A stretch of DNA of 64,000 nt from Desulfonatronum lacustre DSM 10312 (GTDB taxonomy: Bacteria; Desulfobacterota; Desulfovibrionia; Desulfovibrionales; Desulfonatronaceae): assembly GCF_000519265.1 (NCBI RefSeq), contig NZ_KI912608.1:2203313-2267312 (forward strand), given 5' to 3'. This document shows positions 40,660 through 49,689 of the stretch, piece after piece. The stretch's first letter is position 1; each line of letters starts with the position of its first letter. Position numbers and translations under genes: made by a program. A model generated the notes under the pieces. The model had not been told where the DNA came from and made no database searches. It worked only from the letters and a program-made list of their open reading frames with translations.

Positions 40660-42744
40660 TCAAACCTTGCGCACCGTGACGAAGTGCTCCTGCATGGCGA
40701 TGGCCCCGCCGGCCGGATCCCATTTTTCAATGCCGCCGGGCATCAGCATGTGGTCCGCCACGCCCTTGCCTTTGGCCCGGCTTTCCACCGGGAGGGTATG
40801 CCCGAACCCGTGGACCATGAACACGGCTTCGGGGTGAATGAACTCGGTCAAAAAGGTCTTGATCTTTCCGGAATAGCCGTTGGCCGCAACTTCCACGGTC
40901 TGGCCGTCGGCGATGCCCATGGCCTTGGCCGTCTCGTCGTTCATCCAGAGCACGTTCTCCGACATCTGGCCAGCCAGGATCGCGTTGTTCACGGTATGGC
41001 CCTGGGTATGCACCCCGCAGCGGCCAAAGGTGATCCGGAACTGGCCGTCACCCGGCTTTTCCGGGCTGACGTAGGGCTTGAGCGAGGGCAGGCCCTGCTT
41101 TTCCCATTTCTGGTTGATCATCTCGATCTTTTTGGACGGCGTCTTGAAGGCGTACTCGTCCGGGGTGAAGTACTTGGGCTTGTCGGCCAAGGAGACCGAG
41201 CCCTTGGCCTGGAAGTCCTCGATCTTCACTCCGGTTCCGTCCAGTTGATAGGCCCAGATGTCTTCGATGGAGTCGAAGGCCAGCTTGTCCATGCCCAAAC
41301 GCTTGGCCAATCCGCACAGGATTTCCCAGTCCGCCTTGGTTTCGAAACGTGGCGCAACAGCGCGATGCCGGACGAACATGGACGGCTTCAGACCACCCTT
41401 TCCGGCCAGGATGCTTTCCCGCTCCAGGTAGGTGGACAGCGGCAGAACCACGTCCGAATACCAAGCCGTGTCCGACCAGCTAAAGGTCACGGAAACCATC
41501 AGATCCAGCTTGTCAAAGACCTTTTTCAAGGCCTCGGGGTCGGGGTAGGCCATCAGCGGGTCGTGGCGATAGGCGATGTAGGCCTTGACCGGGTAGGGAT
41601 CCTCGGACTCGATGGCCTTGAAGGCCAGATGCAGCAGTCCGGGACCGGCGTCGAAATGCGGGTATTTCCAGCCCACTCCGTCCGCGCGCTTTTCTTCGGG
41701 TTTTGGATAGAGGTCGACCAGCTTTTTCAAGCCTTTGCGATCGACATCCTTGGGCGTGGCGGCGATGGGCAGCCCACCCTTGGCTCCGATGGAGCCCAAC
41801 AGGGCGTTGATGATGTAGGCCGTGCGGGACATGTAGAAGGAATCCGAATAGCGGGCGTTCATCCAGCCGGGATGCCAGATCACGGACGAGCCGGCCGCGG
41901 CCAGTTCCCGGACAAAGACGCGCAGTTCCTTGGCAGCAACCCCGGTTTCGGTCTCGGCCCATTCCGGAGTGTACTGGGCGGTGAAGGCCCGAAGCGCGTC
42001 CAGATCTTGGATGAATCGGGAGGCGTACTCCGCATCGAAGAGCTGCTTGTTCAAAATTTCGTGAATAACCGCCAGGTTGAACGCATAGTCCGTGCCGGGC
42101 CGAACCATGAAAAACCGGGTGGCTTTGCTGGCGGTAACAGTGGCCCGGATGTCAATGACCGTGAGTTTGCATCCGTTGTCCAAGGCGTCCAGGGTATCAT
42201 TGACCTCCTTGACATTGATGGCCTCGAACAGATTCCGGGTTTGCAGCACGATATGCTTGGCGTTCTTGTAGTCATAGACCACGGCCTTGCGGCCGAAGCC
42301 GAACACGGACAGAGCGGCGTGCTGGACGTTGCGGGCGCAAGCTGAATCGTGGTTGCAGTAGTTGGGGGAGCCCAGGCCGCGCATAAAGGCTTGGTGCAGA
42401 TCAATGAACGGGCCGCCCCGATCGCTCCAGAGCACGCCCTTCCCGCCGTGAACGTCCGTCACGGTCTTGATCTTCTCCGCGACATAGTCCAGGGCCTCGT
42501 CCCAGGTCGCCCGTTTCCACTTGCCCTCGCCACGCTCGCCTTGACGGATCATGGGAAACTGCGGGCGCTCTGCGTCGTTGAGCAAGGCCAGCCCCGCTCC
42601 GCCCCGTGCGCACAAGGCTCCCTGCAAGCCCGGCGCATGGGGATTACCCTGGATATATGTACATTCGCCGTCTTCCACGTCCACCTGGATGGGACAACGC
42701 ACCGTGCACATCCCGCAGACACTGAAAACTTTTTCCCTGGCCAT
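40660..42744 (-). CDS. Molybdopterin oxidoreductase, PhsA/PsrA-like, cytoplasmic
   Basis: 694 residues of the DMSO reductase family: N-terminal [4Fe-4S] motif C-x2-C-x3-C with a distant Cys (VCGMCTVRC, LCARGGAG), a molybdopterin-binding core (WHPGWMNARYSDSF, YIAYRHDPLMAYPD), and C-terminal MoCo domain (RCGVHTQGHTVNNAI). HDSAC near residue 130 may hold the Mo ligand. No twin-arginine signal is seen, so it should be in the cytoplasm, unlike periplasmic Psr/Phs. The start at 42744 follows GGGAGG. The Fe-S gene at 43657, divergent, could be its electron-transfer subunit. Substrate unknown; a sulfur oxyanion is a reasonable guess given the TauE permease. Confidence 0.85.
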   Translation of the reverse strand: MAREKVFSVCGMCTVRCPIQVDVEDGECTYIQGNPHAPGLQGALCARGGAGLALLNDAERPQFPMIRQGERGEGKWKRATWDEALDYVAEKIKTVTDVHGGKGVLWSDRGGPFIDLHQAFMRGLGSPNYCNHDSACARNVQHAALSVFGFGRKAVVYDYKNAKHIVLQTRNLFEAINVKEVNDTLDALDNGCKLTVIDIRATVTASKATRFFMVRPGTDYAFNLAVIHEILNKQLFDAEYASRFIQDLDALRAFTAQYTPEWAETETGVAAKELRVFVRELAAAGSSVIWHPGWMNARYSDSFYMSRTAYIINALLGSIGAKGGLPIAATPKDVDRKGLKKLVDLYPKPEEKRADGVGWKYPHFDAGPGLLHLAFKAIESEDPYPVKAYIAYRHDPLMAYPDPEALKKVFDKLDLMVSVTFSWSDTAWYSDVVLPLSTYLERESILAGKGGLKPSMFVRHRAVAPRFETKADWEILCGLAKRLGMDKLAFDSIEDIWAYQLDGTGVKIEDFQAKGSVSLADKPKYFTPDEYAFKTPSKKIEMINQKWEKQGLPSLKPYVSPEKPGDGQFRITFGRCGVHTQGHTVNNAILAGQMSENVLWMNDETAKAMGIADGQTVEVAANGYSGKIKTFLTEFIHPEAVFMVHGFGHTLPVESRAKGKGVADHMLMPGGIEKWDPAGGAIAMQEHFVTVRKV

Positions 42745-43242
42745 TCGTTCCTCCCTGACTATTTTATAATCCCATGAACCTTGCACCGGGAACGGCGCGA
42801 CGTAACAATGGACAATAAGTCGAAAAAACAATCCGTACTATTTAAGTACAAAATAAATAATATCACAAATCGACTCGCCAACGCAATATGGTTTCTTAAA
42901 AACCACTTAAAATATTTTTTTCACAAACTGACACCCCCTTGACATCGATTTCCAAAATATGCTTAACACTGCTTACTCCAGAAACAACAAAATTTTAGAC
43001 TATTAACGCATTAATATTATTTACATTCATATAAACACTCCCACCAAGCTCATACATTGAAGACATTTCTTGTTATTTTCTTTTTTCTTATTCCATAAAC
43101 AAGAAGTGGACATCGCCATATTTTTGTGCATGATGGCTTGCTTTTTTAGTTGTGTAAGATTTTGATACGTTATTTTTTAAAGTGTATTTTGTCCAAAAAA
43201 ATTTCTTCAACATAAACATACTCTTTTATAAAAAGGCTCATC
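42745..43242. other. A+T-rich divergent promoter region
   Basis: About 500 bases with many A/T runs, markedly richer in A+T than the rest of the window. It separates the minus-strand oxidoreductase from plus-strand genes. A TTGACA (42939-42944) could be a -35 box. Two TCACAAA motifs (near 42863 and 42921) are seen but do not form a clear palindrome. No gene with a ribosome site was found. Confidence 0.55.
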
Positions 43243-43512
43243 ATGGTTTTTACTTGGTTTGACTTCGCCATATTGCTCTTTTTTATCGCCGGAACTCTGT
43301 TTGCCGCCGTTCCGTTGCTTGTATCCCGCCTCATCGCACCCCGTTACAAAGGCGGCGACCTGCCCTTTCCCTATGAATGCGGCTTACCGCCCCACGGTTC
43401 CGCATGGACCAGATTCGGGGTCAACCACCTACGAGGATCAGTACGCCACCACCGAGGACGTGGACAAACCGTCCAGAACCGCAACGCCTGTTTCGTCCTC
43501 AACCCCTCCTGA
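43243..43512 (+). pseudogene. Truncated nuoA-like gene
   Basis: The first ~62 residues (MVFTWFDFAILLFFIAGTLF, LLVSRLIAPRYKGGDLPFPYECG, GSAWTRFGVNH) match the N-terminal half of NADH:quinone oxidoreductase subunit A: first helix, then the conserved Tyr-Glu-Cys-Gly loop. After NH the protein should go into helix two, but the sequence becomes an Arg/His-rich stretch with no helices and stops at residue 89. Helices two and three are gone. No other complex I gene is nearby in intact form; a short frame at 43528-43620 (MRTLAYVAFGVHLGAQ) may be a further fragment. An AAGG ribosome site exists, so it might still be translated. Confidence 0.6.
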
Positions 43513-43656
43513 CGGCAGGACAATCTGATGCGGACATTGGCCTACGTCGCCTTCGGCGTCCACCTTGGAGCCCAAATCCTTGGCACCTCACTCTCGCGGC
43601 AGTTCTGTCGCGGATTATCGTAAAAGACTCTTAACCCTTTTGAAGGAGATGTCCTC

Positions 43657-44181
43657 GTGAGTAAATATTTCATCAAGACCAACCAGAACCGCTGCATCGA
43701 CTGCAGGGCCTGCGAGATTCACTGCCAGGCCAAGAACGAGCTGCCGCCCGGAGTTCGGTTCGGCAAGATGATCAACGCCGGACCGGTCATGAAGAAAGGG
43801 CTACCCAGGATCATGAACATGTTCATCCCCTGCTTTCATTGCGATCCGGCCTGGTGCATCCTGTCCTGCCCCACAGGAGCCATGACCAGGCGAGGCCAGG
43901 ACGGTATTGTTTATGTTCAAACAAATCTCTGCGTCGGGTGCAAGGCCTGCATCCAGGCCTGTCCCTGGAATGTCCCGGCCCTGAACAAAGACACGAAAAA
44001 GGCCTTCAAGTGCGATTTGTGCATGGATCGACTGGATCAAGGCTTGAAGCCAGCCTGTGTAAGCGGATGTACGGCGCATGCCTTGGAACTTTTGCCAGCC
44101 GCGGAGATTTCCTTCAAAAAAACCGAGGCGACTGCAGTCGGGTTGCTTCTTCAGAAGCATCGATCATTGCCCAGGCAGTAA
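43657..44181 (+). CDS. 4Fe-4S dicluster electron-transfer protein (PsrB/PhsB-like)
   Basis: 174 residues with four cysteine groups (CIDCRACEIHC, CFHCDPAWCILSC, CVGCKACIQAC, CDLCMDRL...CVSGC), matching the four-cluster subunits of molybdopterin reductases. No signal peptide, so cytoplasmic like its presumed partner at 40660. The start is GTG at 43657 with TGAAGGAG before it. It is divergent from the catalytic gene and followed after 61 bases by the TauE permease. No NrfD/PsrC membrane anchor is present in the cluster. Confidence 0.87.
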   Translation: MSKYFIKTNQNRCIDCRACEIHCQAKNELPPGVRFGKMINAGPVMKKGLPRIMNMFIPCFHCDPAWCILSCPTGAMTRRGQDGIVYVQTNLCVGCKACIQACPWNVPALNKDTKKAFKCDLCMDRLDQGLKPACVSGCTAHALELLPAAEISFKKTEATAVGLLLQKHRSLPRQ

Positions 44182-44242
44182 GGCGAGGCAGGGCAATACG
44201 CAGGATTTCGTGAACAGTGTAACATGCAGGGGGAGGTATGGA

Positions 44243-45412
44243 ATGCACGGAAAAACATTTTTGATTGCAGCGTTACTGCTGACATTTGGGACGATCATGA
44301 TAGCATCCGAATCGGGCTGGGCCCAGGTGTCCAACCTCCAGGAGGCCATTGACGCAGCTCCCAGAGGCACGGAACGGGGCGAAATCGATCCCGCCGCGCC
44401 CCTCGGCTATCTCGGCATTCCGGGCGGTCCTCAGATCAATCTGATCCTGGCCTTCATCTGGGCCATCTGGGTCGGCTGGATTTTCTCCACCGTGGGCGCC
44501 TTCGGCGGGATCATGGCCGGCGTCGGACACATCACGGTCTACGGGCTGGGCAACTATGCCGGTACGTTCCGGCAGACCGCCCCGACCATCAACAGGGCCG
44601 TCACGGACTCCATCCGTGTTTCCAACCAATTCATGGTCGGAACCAGCGCTCTGATCTCCTCCATCAACTACTACAAGATGGGCCGGCTCGTGTTGCCGGT
44701 GGCCGCGGCCTTGGCCATCGGGTCCATCGCGGGAAGCTATCTGATTCCCTTGCTGACGGCCGGTAAAGTATCCTTCCGCGATTATGTCGGGTATTTCGGA
44801 ATCTTCGTCTTGTTCCTGGGCTGCTATATGCTCTACGAAACCACGCCGCGCGGCGCGGCCGGCAAGAAAAAGGCCAAGCAGGCCGCGGACGCTTTTGAAT
44901 CCACGATGAAAAAGAAACGATCCGGCGAAAAAGTGGACACCAGCGAACTGGGCGTGAAGATGACCAAGTTTTCTCTCGGCAAGATCGCGTTCACCTTCTA
45001 CGGCGTCGAATTCTCCTTCAACCCCTTGTTTCCGGTTCTCGGCGGCTTCGTCATCGCGGCCATCGCGGCCTTCCTGGGCGTGGGCGGCGGGTTCATGCTC
45101 GTGCCCTTCCTGACCAGCGTCACCGGCCTGCCCATGTACCTCTCCGCCGGCACGTCCGCCCTGGCCGTGCTCATCGGGATGATCACCAGCATCCTGAGCT
45201 ATCTGCAGCAGGGCGTTCTTGTTCACTGGCCGCTCATCGGCACCCAGCTGGTGGGCATTGTCGTCGGCTCCATGGTCGGTCCGTACACTTCCCAGTACAT
45301 CCCGGACAAATGGCTGAAACGCGTGTTCATCGTCCTGGCCTTCTACGTCGGTCTGGACTTCATGGCCCGCGGCTTTCTGGGCAAGAACATCATGACCATG
45401 TTCTTCGGCTAG
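44243..45412 (+). CDS. TauE/SafE-family permease (sulfite/organosulfonate exporter type)
   Basis: 389 residues with an N-terminal hydrophobic segment (MHGKTFLIAALLLTFG) and about eight further helices in two halves. The family signature is repeated: GGIMAGVGHI and VGGGFMLVPFLTSVTGLP, LSAGTSALAVLIGMITS. A charged loop of about 60 residues (KKKAKQAADAFESTMKKKRSGEK) separates the halves. Family members export sulfite, sulfoacetate or related anions, which fits the sulfur metabolism of the organism. GGGGGAGG stands before the ATG at 44243. Confidence 0.87.
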   Translation: MHGKTFLIAALLLTFGTIMIASESGWAQVSNLQEAIDAAPRGTERGEIDPAAPLGYLGIPGGPQINLILAFIWAIWVGWIFSTVGAFGGIMAGVGHITVYGLGNYAGTFRQTAPTINRAVTDSIRVSNQFMVGTSALISSINYYKMGRLVLPVAAALAIGSIAGSYLIPLLTAGKVSFRDYVGYFGIFVLFLGCYMLYETTPRGAAGKKKAKQAADAFESTMKKKRSGEKVDTSELGVKMTKFSLGKIAFTFYGVEFSFNPLFPVLGGFVIAAIAAFLGVGGGFMLVPFLTSVTGLPMYLSAGTSALAVLIGMITSILSYLQQGVLVHWPLIGTQLVGIVVGSMVGPYTSQYIPDKWLKRVFIVLAFYVGLDFMARGFLGKNIMTMFFG

Positions 45413-45431
45413 ATCGACAACCTTCTTGGAG

Positions 45432-45465
45432 AAAAAGGCTGGCGGCTACCGCCAGCCTTTTTTTT
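45432..45465 (+). terminator. Rho-independent terminator after the TauE gene
   Basis: Nine-base-pair GC stem (GGCTGGCGG / CCGCCAGCC), three-base loop, flanked by A5 on the left and eight T on the right. A textbook terminator 19 bases past the stop codon. Confidence 0.9.
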
Positions 45466-45493
45466 CCCTTCAATCTGGGATATGTAATCCTGT

Positions 45494-46114
45494 ATGCAAG
45501 AAATTCACGAAATCCTCGGCTCCATCCATCTCTGGCTGGATGCCTTCCTCATCTCCGCCTTTCGCCTCCTTTCCAATCCCGTCAGCGGTTTTTTCTTCGG
45601 CACATTTATTTTGACCGTCTGGTGTACCCTGGTCGGCGAGCTGACTTCTCTCGGGGTCGGGCGCATGAACCGTAAGTATATCAAGAAATTGGAACAGGAG
45701 TCCATCCGCCTGCACAACCTTTCCGTGAAGGCGATCATTCACAAGGACAAGGAGAGCTACCGGGCCTGCAACAAGATGGCCAATGAAGCCTGGGGCAAGT
45801 ACTTTTTCGCCACCATTTCCCAGGGCGCGGCTTCGGTCTGGCCCGTGCCCTTCGCCCTGGCCTGGATGCACACCCGGTTCGCGGCCGTTGAATTCGAACT
45901 GGCCTATCCTATCCCCTTGCTTCCCGATGTCGTGGGCTACTCGGCCGTGTTCATCCCCATGTACATCCTGGTCCGGATCTGCTTTGCCAAGCTCAAACCC
46001 TGGCTGCCTTTTTTCCATGGCGACGACGCGCCCAAACTGCGCCGTCCAGGGCAGGAAGAGGAAAAAATGATTACCTGGGCGGATGTGGACAAGCACAAGG
46101 GGTTGCCGGGTTGA
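45494..46114 (+). CDS. Uncharacterised membrane protein
   Basis: 206 residues. Three or so helices (about 16-50 with FLISAFRLLSNPVSGFFFG and TFILTVWCTLVGEL; 97-115; 130-160) with a charged, helical cytosolic segment of 50 residues between the first pair (RMNRKYIKKLEQESIRLHNLSVKAIIHKDKES). This layout of helix, coiled loop, helix pair is similar to the Oxa1/DUF106 insertase superfamily, but I see no firm signature. It starts right after the TauE terminator and precedes the PhnD-like lipoprotein by 86 bases. Confidence 0.7.
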   Translation: MQEIHEILGSIHLWLDAFLISAFRLLSNPVSGFFFGTFILTVWCTLVGELTSLGVGRMNRKYIKKLEQESIRLHNLSVKAIIHKDKESYRACNKMANEAWGKYFFATISQGAASVWPVPFALAWMHTRFAAVEFELAYPIPLLPDVVGYSAVFIPMYILVRICFAKLKPWLPFFHGDDAPKLRRPGQEEEKMITWADVDKHKGLPG

Positions 46115-46200
46115 TCGCTTCGCCGACGTGCTCCCGCAACCGTCCTCCCTATCCCAAGGTTCCGCTGTCGCAGCGGCCACGTTCCGCCGGAGGCCCCGTA

Positions 46201-47124
46201 ATGCCCAGACATCAGCTGATGATCCTGCCCGTCTTGTTGTTTCTTTTCTTCCTGACGGCGTGTGGCGATCAGCCAGAACCCGTCAAAGTAGACTTGACCT
46301 TGCGCGAGGAACAGGCATCCGGAGAGCGCCAGCCGGTAATCACCTATGCCTACCTGCCCCAGTTCTCGCATACCGTTTCCTTCGAGCGGCATCACAAGCT
46401 GGTCCAGCATCTCTCTGAAACCACGGGACTGAACATCCAGCAGATCTTTCCTGAAACCTTCCATGAGCACATGCTCATGGTCGCCCAGGGCAAGATCGAC
46501 ATTTCCTACGCCAACCCCTTTGTCTACGCCCTGACAGCGGAGCATTCCGGAGCCAAGGTCTTTGCAAAAATCGTGGAGCCCAGCGGCGAAGCGACCTTTG
46601 GGGGGCTGATCATCGCCCGGGCGGACAACCCGGACATCCGCACCCTGCAAGACTGTCGAGGCAAACGCTGGATCGCCGTGGACCAGTTCTCAGCAGGAGG
46701 TTATCTGTTCGGCCTCGGTCATTTCATGGATAACGGTATCCGGCCCGAGGACTTTGCGGAAATCGTCTTCGCTCCCGGACCGGGCGGCAAACAGGAAAGC
46801 GTCATCCTCGGCATCTACGCCGGGCGCTACGACGTGGGCACGGTTCGTGAGGGTGCGTTGGAACTGCTGCAGGACAAGATCGACCTGGACCAGATCACCA
46901 TTCTGGCCCGCACCCCGCGCTACCCGGGCTGGAGCTTTGCGGCCCGGGCCGGATTGGCTGACGAGGTCGTCCGGGACATCAAGGAGGCCATGTTCGCCCT
47001 GGACATCGCCGACCCGGAACACCGCCTGATCCTTGAAAGCGCGGCCATGCGCGGCATCCTCCCGGCCGCTCCCGAAGATTTCGACGCCGTGCGCGAGCTG
47101 GTCCGGCGGGCCGGGCTGGAATAG
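46201..47124 (+). CDS. PhnD-like phosphate/phosphonate-type substrate-binding lipoprotein
   Basis: 307 residues with a lipoprotein signal (LFFLTAC, Cys about residue 20) and the PhnD/transferrin-like periplasmic-binding fold: TYAYLPQFSHTVSFERH, GKIDISYANPFVYAL, GLIIARADNPDIRTLQDCRGKRWIAVDQFSAGGYLFG. No ABC ATPase or permease is next to it; instead a membrane histidine kinase follows 96 bases downstream. So it likely acts as the periplasmic ligand sensor for that kinase rather than in transport. GGAGG precedes the ATG at 46201. Confidence 0.85.
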   Translation: MPRHQLMILPVLLFLFFLTACGDQPEPVKVDLTLREEQASGERQPVITYAYLPQFSHTVSFERHHKLVQHLSETTGLNIQQIFPETFHEHMLMVAQGKIDISYANPFVYALTAEHSGAKVFAKIVEPSGEATFGGLIIARADNPDIRTLQDCRGKRWIAVDQFSAGGYLFGLGHFMDNGIRPEDFAEIVFAPGPGGKQESVILGIYAGRYDVGTVREGALELLQDKIDLDQITILARTPRYPGWSFAARAGLADEVVRDIKEAMFALDIADPEHRLILESAAMRGILPAAPEDFDAVRELVRRAGLE

Positions 47125-47148
47125 CCGCCGACGGGGGCGCCCTCAGTC

Positions 47149-47218
47149 CGTTGAAAAACGCCCAATTGCTGCGTCGCTGCAATTGTTTTTGCCAACAAAG
47201 GACTTTTCCAGCACTCAG
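47149..47218. repeat. Dispersed repeat, family B copy 1 (short form)
   Basis: About 70 bases beginning CGTTGAAAAACGCCCAATTG and ending AAAGGACTTTTCCAGCACTCAG, two bases before the ATG of the kinase at 47221. The start and end of family B copy 2 (54578-54780) are the same sequences with a longer middle. Ends are partly inverted (GTTGAAAA / TTTTCCA). Confidence 0.75.
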
Positions 47219-47220
47219 CC

Positions 47221-49314
47221 ATGCACGCCGTTCTCCAGTACCTTTCCCGCCTTTCCTTCCAGACCAAGATCAATCTCGGCCTGGCCCTGATCATCGTCTG
47301 TTTCGGCTTTCTCCTGGGGGCCATCAACTACGCGGTCAGTTCCAGGGCCGTGCTTCGGGAAGCCCTGCTCCGGGGTGAAGTGCTCTCCGTGAACCTCTCG
47401 GCCCGCTCCACGGAGTCCATCCTGTCCATGAATTTCCTGCGACTGACCAACCTGGTGACCGAAATGGTGGACAGGGACGACCAAAAGGACCTGGTCTACG
47501 CCTTCATCGTCGACCGCCACGGCCAGGTCATGGCCCACACCTTTCGCGACGGGTTTCCCGTGGCCCTGCTCCAGGTCAATCAGGTGGAGGACCACCGGCC
47601 CTTCGCCATGCGCTTTCTGGATACCGGGCGGGAACGGCTGTACGACTTCGCCGCGCCGGTGATGGTCGGAACCTCGCGGCTGGGCACGGTGCGCATTGCC
47701 TTGTCCCACACCACCATCAAGGCGGCCATCGACCGCCTGATGTGGATCAACCTGGCCGCCACCGCCGGGGCGACCCTGCTGGCCCTGATCGGCGGAAGCT
47801 TCTTCGCCCGCACCGTGACCCGACGGATCAACGCATTGCGCCACTCCGCGGAGCAAGTGGTCAAGGGCAACCTGGATGTGCAGATCAGCCCCGCTCCGGG
47901 CAGGAACTGCTGGGAAATCATGAACTGCAAGGAGCAGCGTTGCCCGGCCCACGAAGACCGTCTGCGCCGTTGCTGGTACCTCGCCGGAACCTTTTGTCCG
48001 GACTGCTCCCCGGGCAGCTTTCCGGAAAAGCTCGACGACTGCCGGAACTGTCCGGTCTACCGCCGCAACGCCGGCGACGAGATCCAGAGCCTGGCCGAAT
48101 CCTTTGACTTCATGGCCCTGACCTTGAAGAACCACATCGAGGAACTCCGCCGTTCCGAGCGCAACCTGGCCCGACAAAAACAGCTGTTGAACACCATTCT
48201 GGACGTCACTCCGGACATGGTCACCCTCCAGGACGAAGAGCTGACCTATCTCGCCGTAAACAAGGCCTTTTGTCGCCATGTGGGCCGGGAGGAGTCCGAG
48301 ATCATCGGCAGTACGGACTTCGACATCTTCAGCGACGAGCAGGCGGACCGAAATTTTCACGAAGACATGCAGATCCTGCTCACCAGCCATCCCCTGTCCA
48401 AGGAAATCATGACCCGGGGGAGCAAGGGCAAAAAATGGCACCATGTGGTCAAGGTTCCGGTGGTGGAGAACGACAGGATCATCGGACTCCTGACCACGGC
48501 CCGGGACATCACCGTGGTCAAGCAATACCAGGAAAAACTGATCCATTCCCAGAAAATGGAGGACCTGGGACGGCTGGCCGGAGGCGTGGCCCATGAAATC
48601 AACACCCCGCTGAGCATCATCCTCGGCTACTCCCAATTGCTGCTCAAGGATTTCCCCACCGACGCCCCCGTGGCCCAGGACATCGGGATCATCGAAAAAC
48701 AAGCCCAGGTCTGCCGCAAGATCGTGGCCGACCTGCTCAGTTTCTCCCGAACCACGGAACAGGCCGCCCAGCCCATGGACATCAACGACTCGCTGCGGGA
48801 GGTGTCCGCGTTGGTGGAGCACATCTTCAGGCAGAACCGGATCGTCATCAATCTGCGTCTGGACGACCGCATCCCCCCCATTTCCGGGGACAAGGAGCGC
48901 CTGAAACAAGTCTGGATAAATCTGTTCAACAACGCGGCGGACGCCATCGGGATGGACGGATGCATTTCCGTCACCTCCAAGCTCTGCGCCCATCGTCGCC
49001 GGTTGGTGGTGGCCGTGGCCGACACCGGCGGCGGGGTGGCCGAAGACGACCTGGACAAGATCTTCGAGCCGTTTTTCACCACCAAGCCCGTGGACAAGGG
49101 CACGGGCCTGGGACTGTCCGTAACCTTCGGCATCATCAAGGATCATGGCGGCCGGATCAGCGCCATCAGCCCGGTGCCCAGCGAATATGTGGACGTCTCC
49201 CCGAACTGCTCCGGCTATTCCGGACCGGGAACGGTCTTTTTCGTGGAGCTGCCCCTGGAAGGCAACGAACTCCCCCCGGACGAGTGCATTGAAATTCCCA
49301 AAAAGGAGGCATGA
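47221..49314 (+). CDS. Membrane histidine kinase with eight-cysteine insert
   Basis: 697 residues. Helix 1 (about 15-38), periplasmic domain (about 40-175), helix 2 (about 180-200), HAMP, a Cys-rich stretch (about 229-285: [38 protein letters not shown]; eight Cys), PAS (about 320-430), HisKA (HEINTPL) and ATPase domain ([24 protein letters not shown]). The eight Cys just inside the membrane could bind an Fe-S cluster or zinc. The partner receiver at 49314 overlaps by its ATGA. There is no clear ribosome site, because repeat copy B1 abuts the ATG. Confidence 0.87.
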   Translation: MHAVLQYLSRLSFQTKINLGLALIIVCFGFLLGAINYAVSSRAVLREALLRGEVLSVNLSARSTESILSMNFLRLTNLVTEMVDRDDQKDLVYAFIVDRHGQVMAHTFRDGFPVALLQVNQVEDHRPFAMRFLDTGRERLYDFAAPVMVGTSRLGTVRIALSHTTIKAAIDRLMWINLAATAGATLLALIGGSFFARTVTRRINALRHSAEQVVKGNLDVQISPAPGRNCWEIMNCKEQRCPAHEDRLRRCWYLAGTFCPDCSPGSFPEKLDDCRNCPVYRRNAGDEIQSLAESFDFMALTLKNHIEELRRSERNLARQKQLLNTILDVTPDMVTLQDEELTYLAVNKAFCRHVGREESEIIGSTDFDIFSDEQADRNFHEDMQILLTSHPLSKEIMTRGSKGKKWHHVVKVPVVENDRIIGLLTTARDITVVKQYQEKLIHSQKMEDLGRLAGGVAHEINTPLSIILGYSQLLLKDFPTDAPVAQDIGIIEKQAQVCRKIVADLLSFSRTTEQAAQPMDINDSLREVSALVEHIFRQNRIVINLRLDDRIPPISGDKERLKQVWINLFNNAADAIGMDGCISVTSKLCAHRRRLVVAVADTGGGVAEDDLDKIFEPFFTTKPVDKGTGLGLSVTFGIIKDHGGRISAISPVPSEYVDVSPNCSGYSGPGTVFFVELPLEGNELPPDECIEIPKKEA

Positions 49315-49676
49315 TGGCCGAAATTCTGGTTTTGGACGACGTCTTGGACGTGGGCGTGATGCTGCGCCGCATCCTGACCCGCAAGGGCCATCAGGTTCAT
49401 GTGTTCAGCGACGAGGAGCCTGCCTTGGAGCATGCCCGCAAAAACCCGGTGGACATGGCCATCCTGGACATCAAGCTGAAGAAGATGAGCGGCGTGGAAG
49501 TCCTGGATGAGCTGAAAAAAATCAACCCGAAGATCCGGGTGATGATGCTCACCGGCTACCCCACCCTGGAAACGGCCAAGGAAGCCTTGCAACTGGGAGC
49601 GGACGAATACTGCGTCAAGCCCATCGACATCGACGAGTTGGAAGAGAAAACCGCCGAGATTCTGGGCAAGGGGTGA
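49314..49676 (+). CDS. Single-domain response regulator
   Basis: 120-residue receiver (VLDDVLDVGVMLRR, phospho-acceptor MAILDIKLKKM, Lys in CVKPIDID). It starts in overlap with the kinase stop (ATGATGG, AAGGAGG before), so translation is coupled. No output domain. Its partner is the kinase at 47221; a downstream target could be the PEP-synthase-like enzyme that follows after 13 bases. Confidence 0.9.
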   Translation: MAEILVLDDVLDVGVMLRRILTRKGHQVHVFSDEEPALEHARKNPVDMAILDIKLKKMSGVEVLDELKKINPKIRVMMLTGYPTLETAKEALQLGADEYCVKPIDIDELEEKTAEILGKG

Positions 49677-49689
49677 GGGGGGCACCACC

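Noticed and set aside
42745-43242. Phage or genomic island boundary based on low GC
   Set aside because: Apart from A+T richness and the nuoA remnant there is no integrase, attachment repeat or tRNA at this place.
46201-47124. Phosphonate ABC transporter
   Set aside because: No ATP-binding or permease genes adjoin; a histidine kinase does, so a sensing role is more likely.
47215-49146. 643-codon minus-strand open frame over the Cys-rich kinase
   Set aside because: Shadow of the plus-strand kinase; no ribosome site, no domain.
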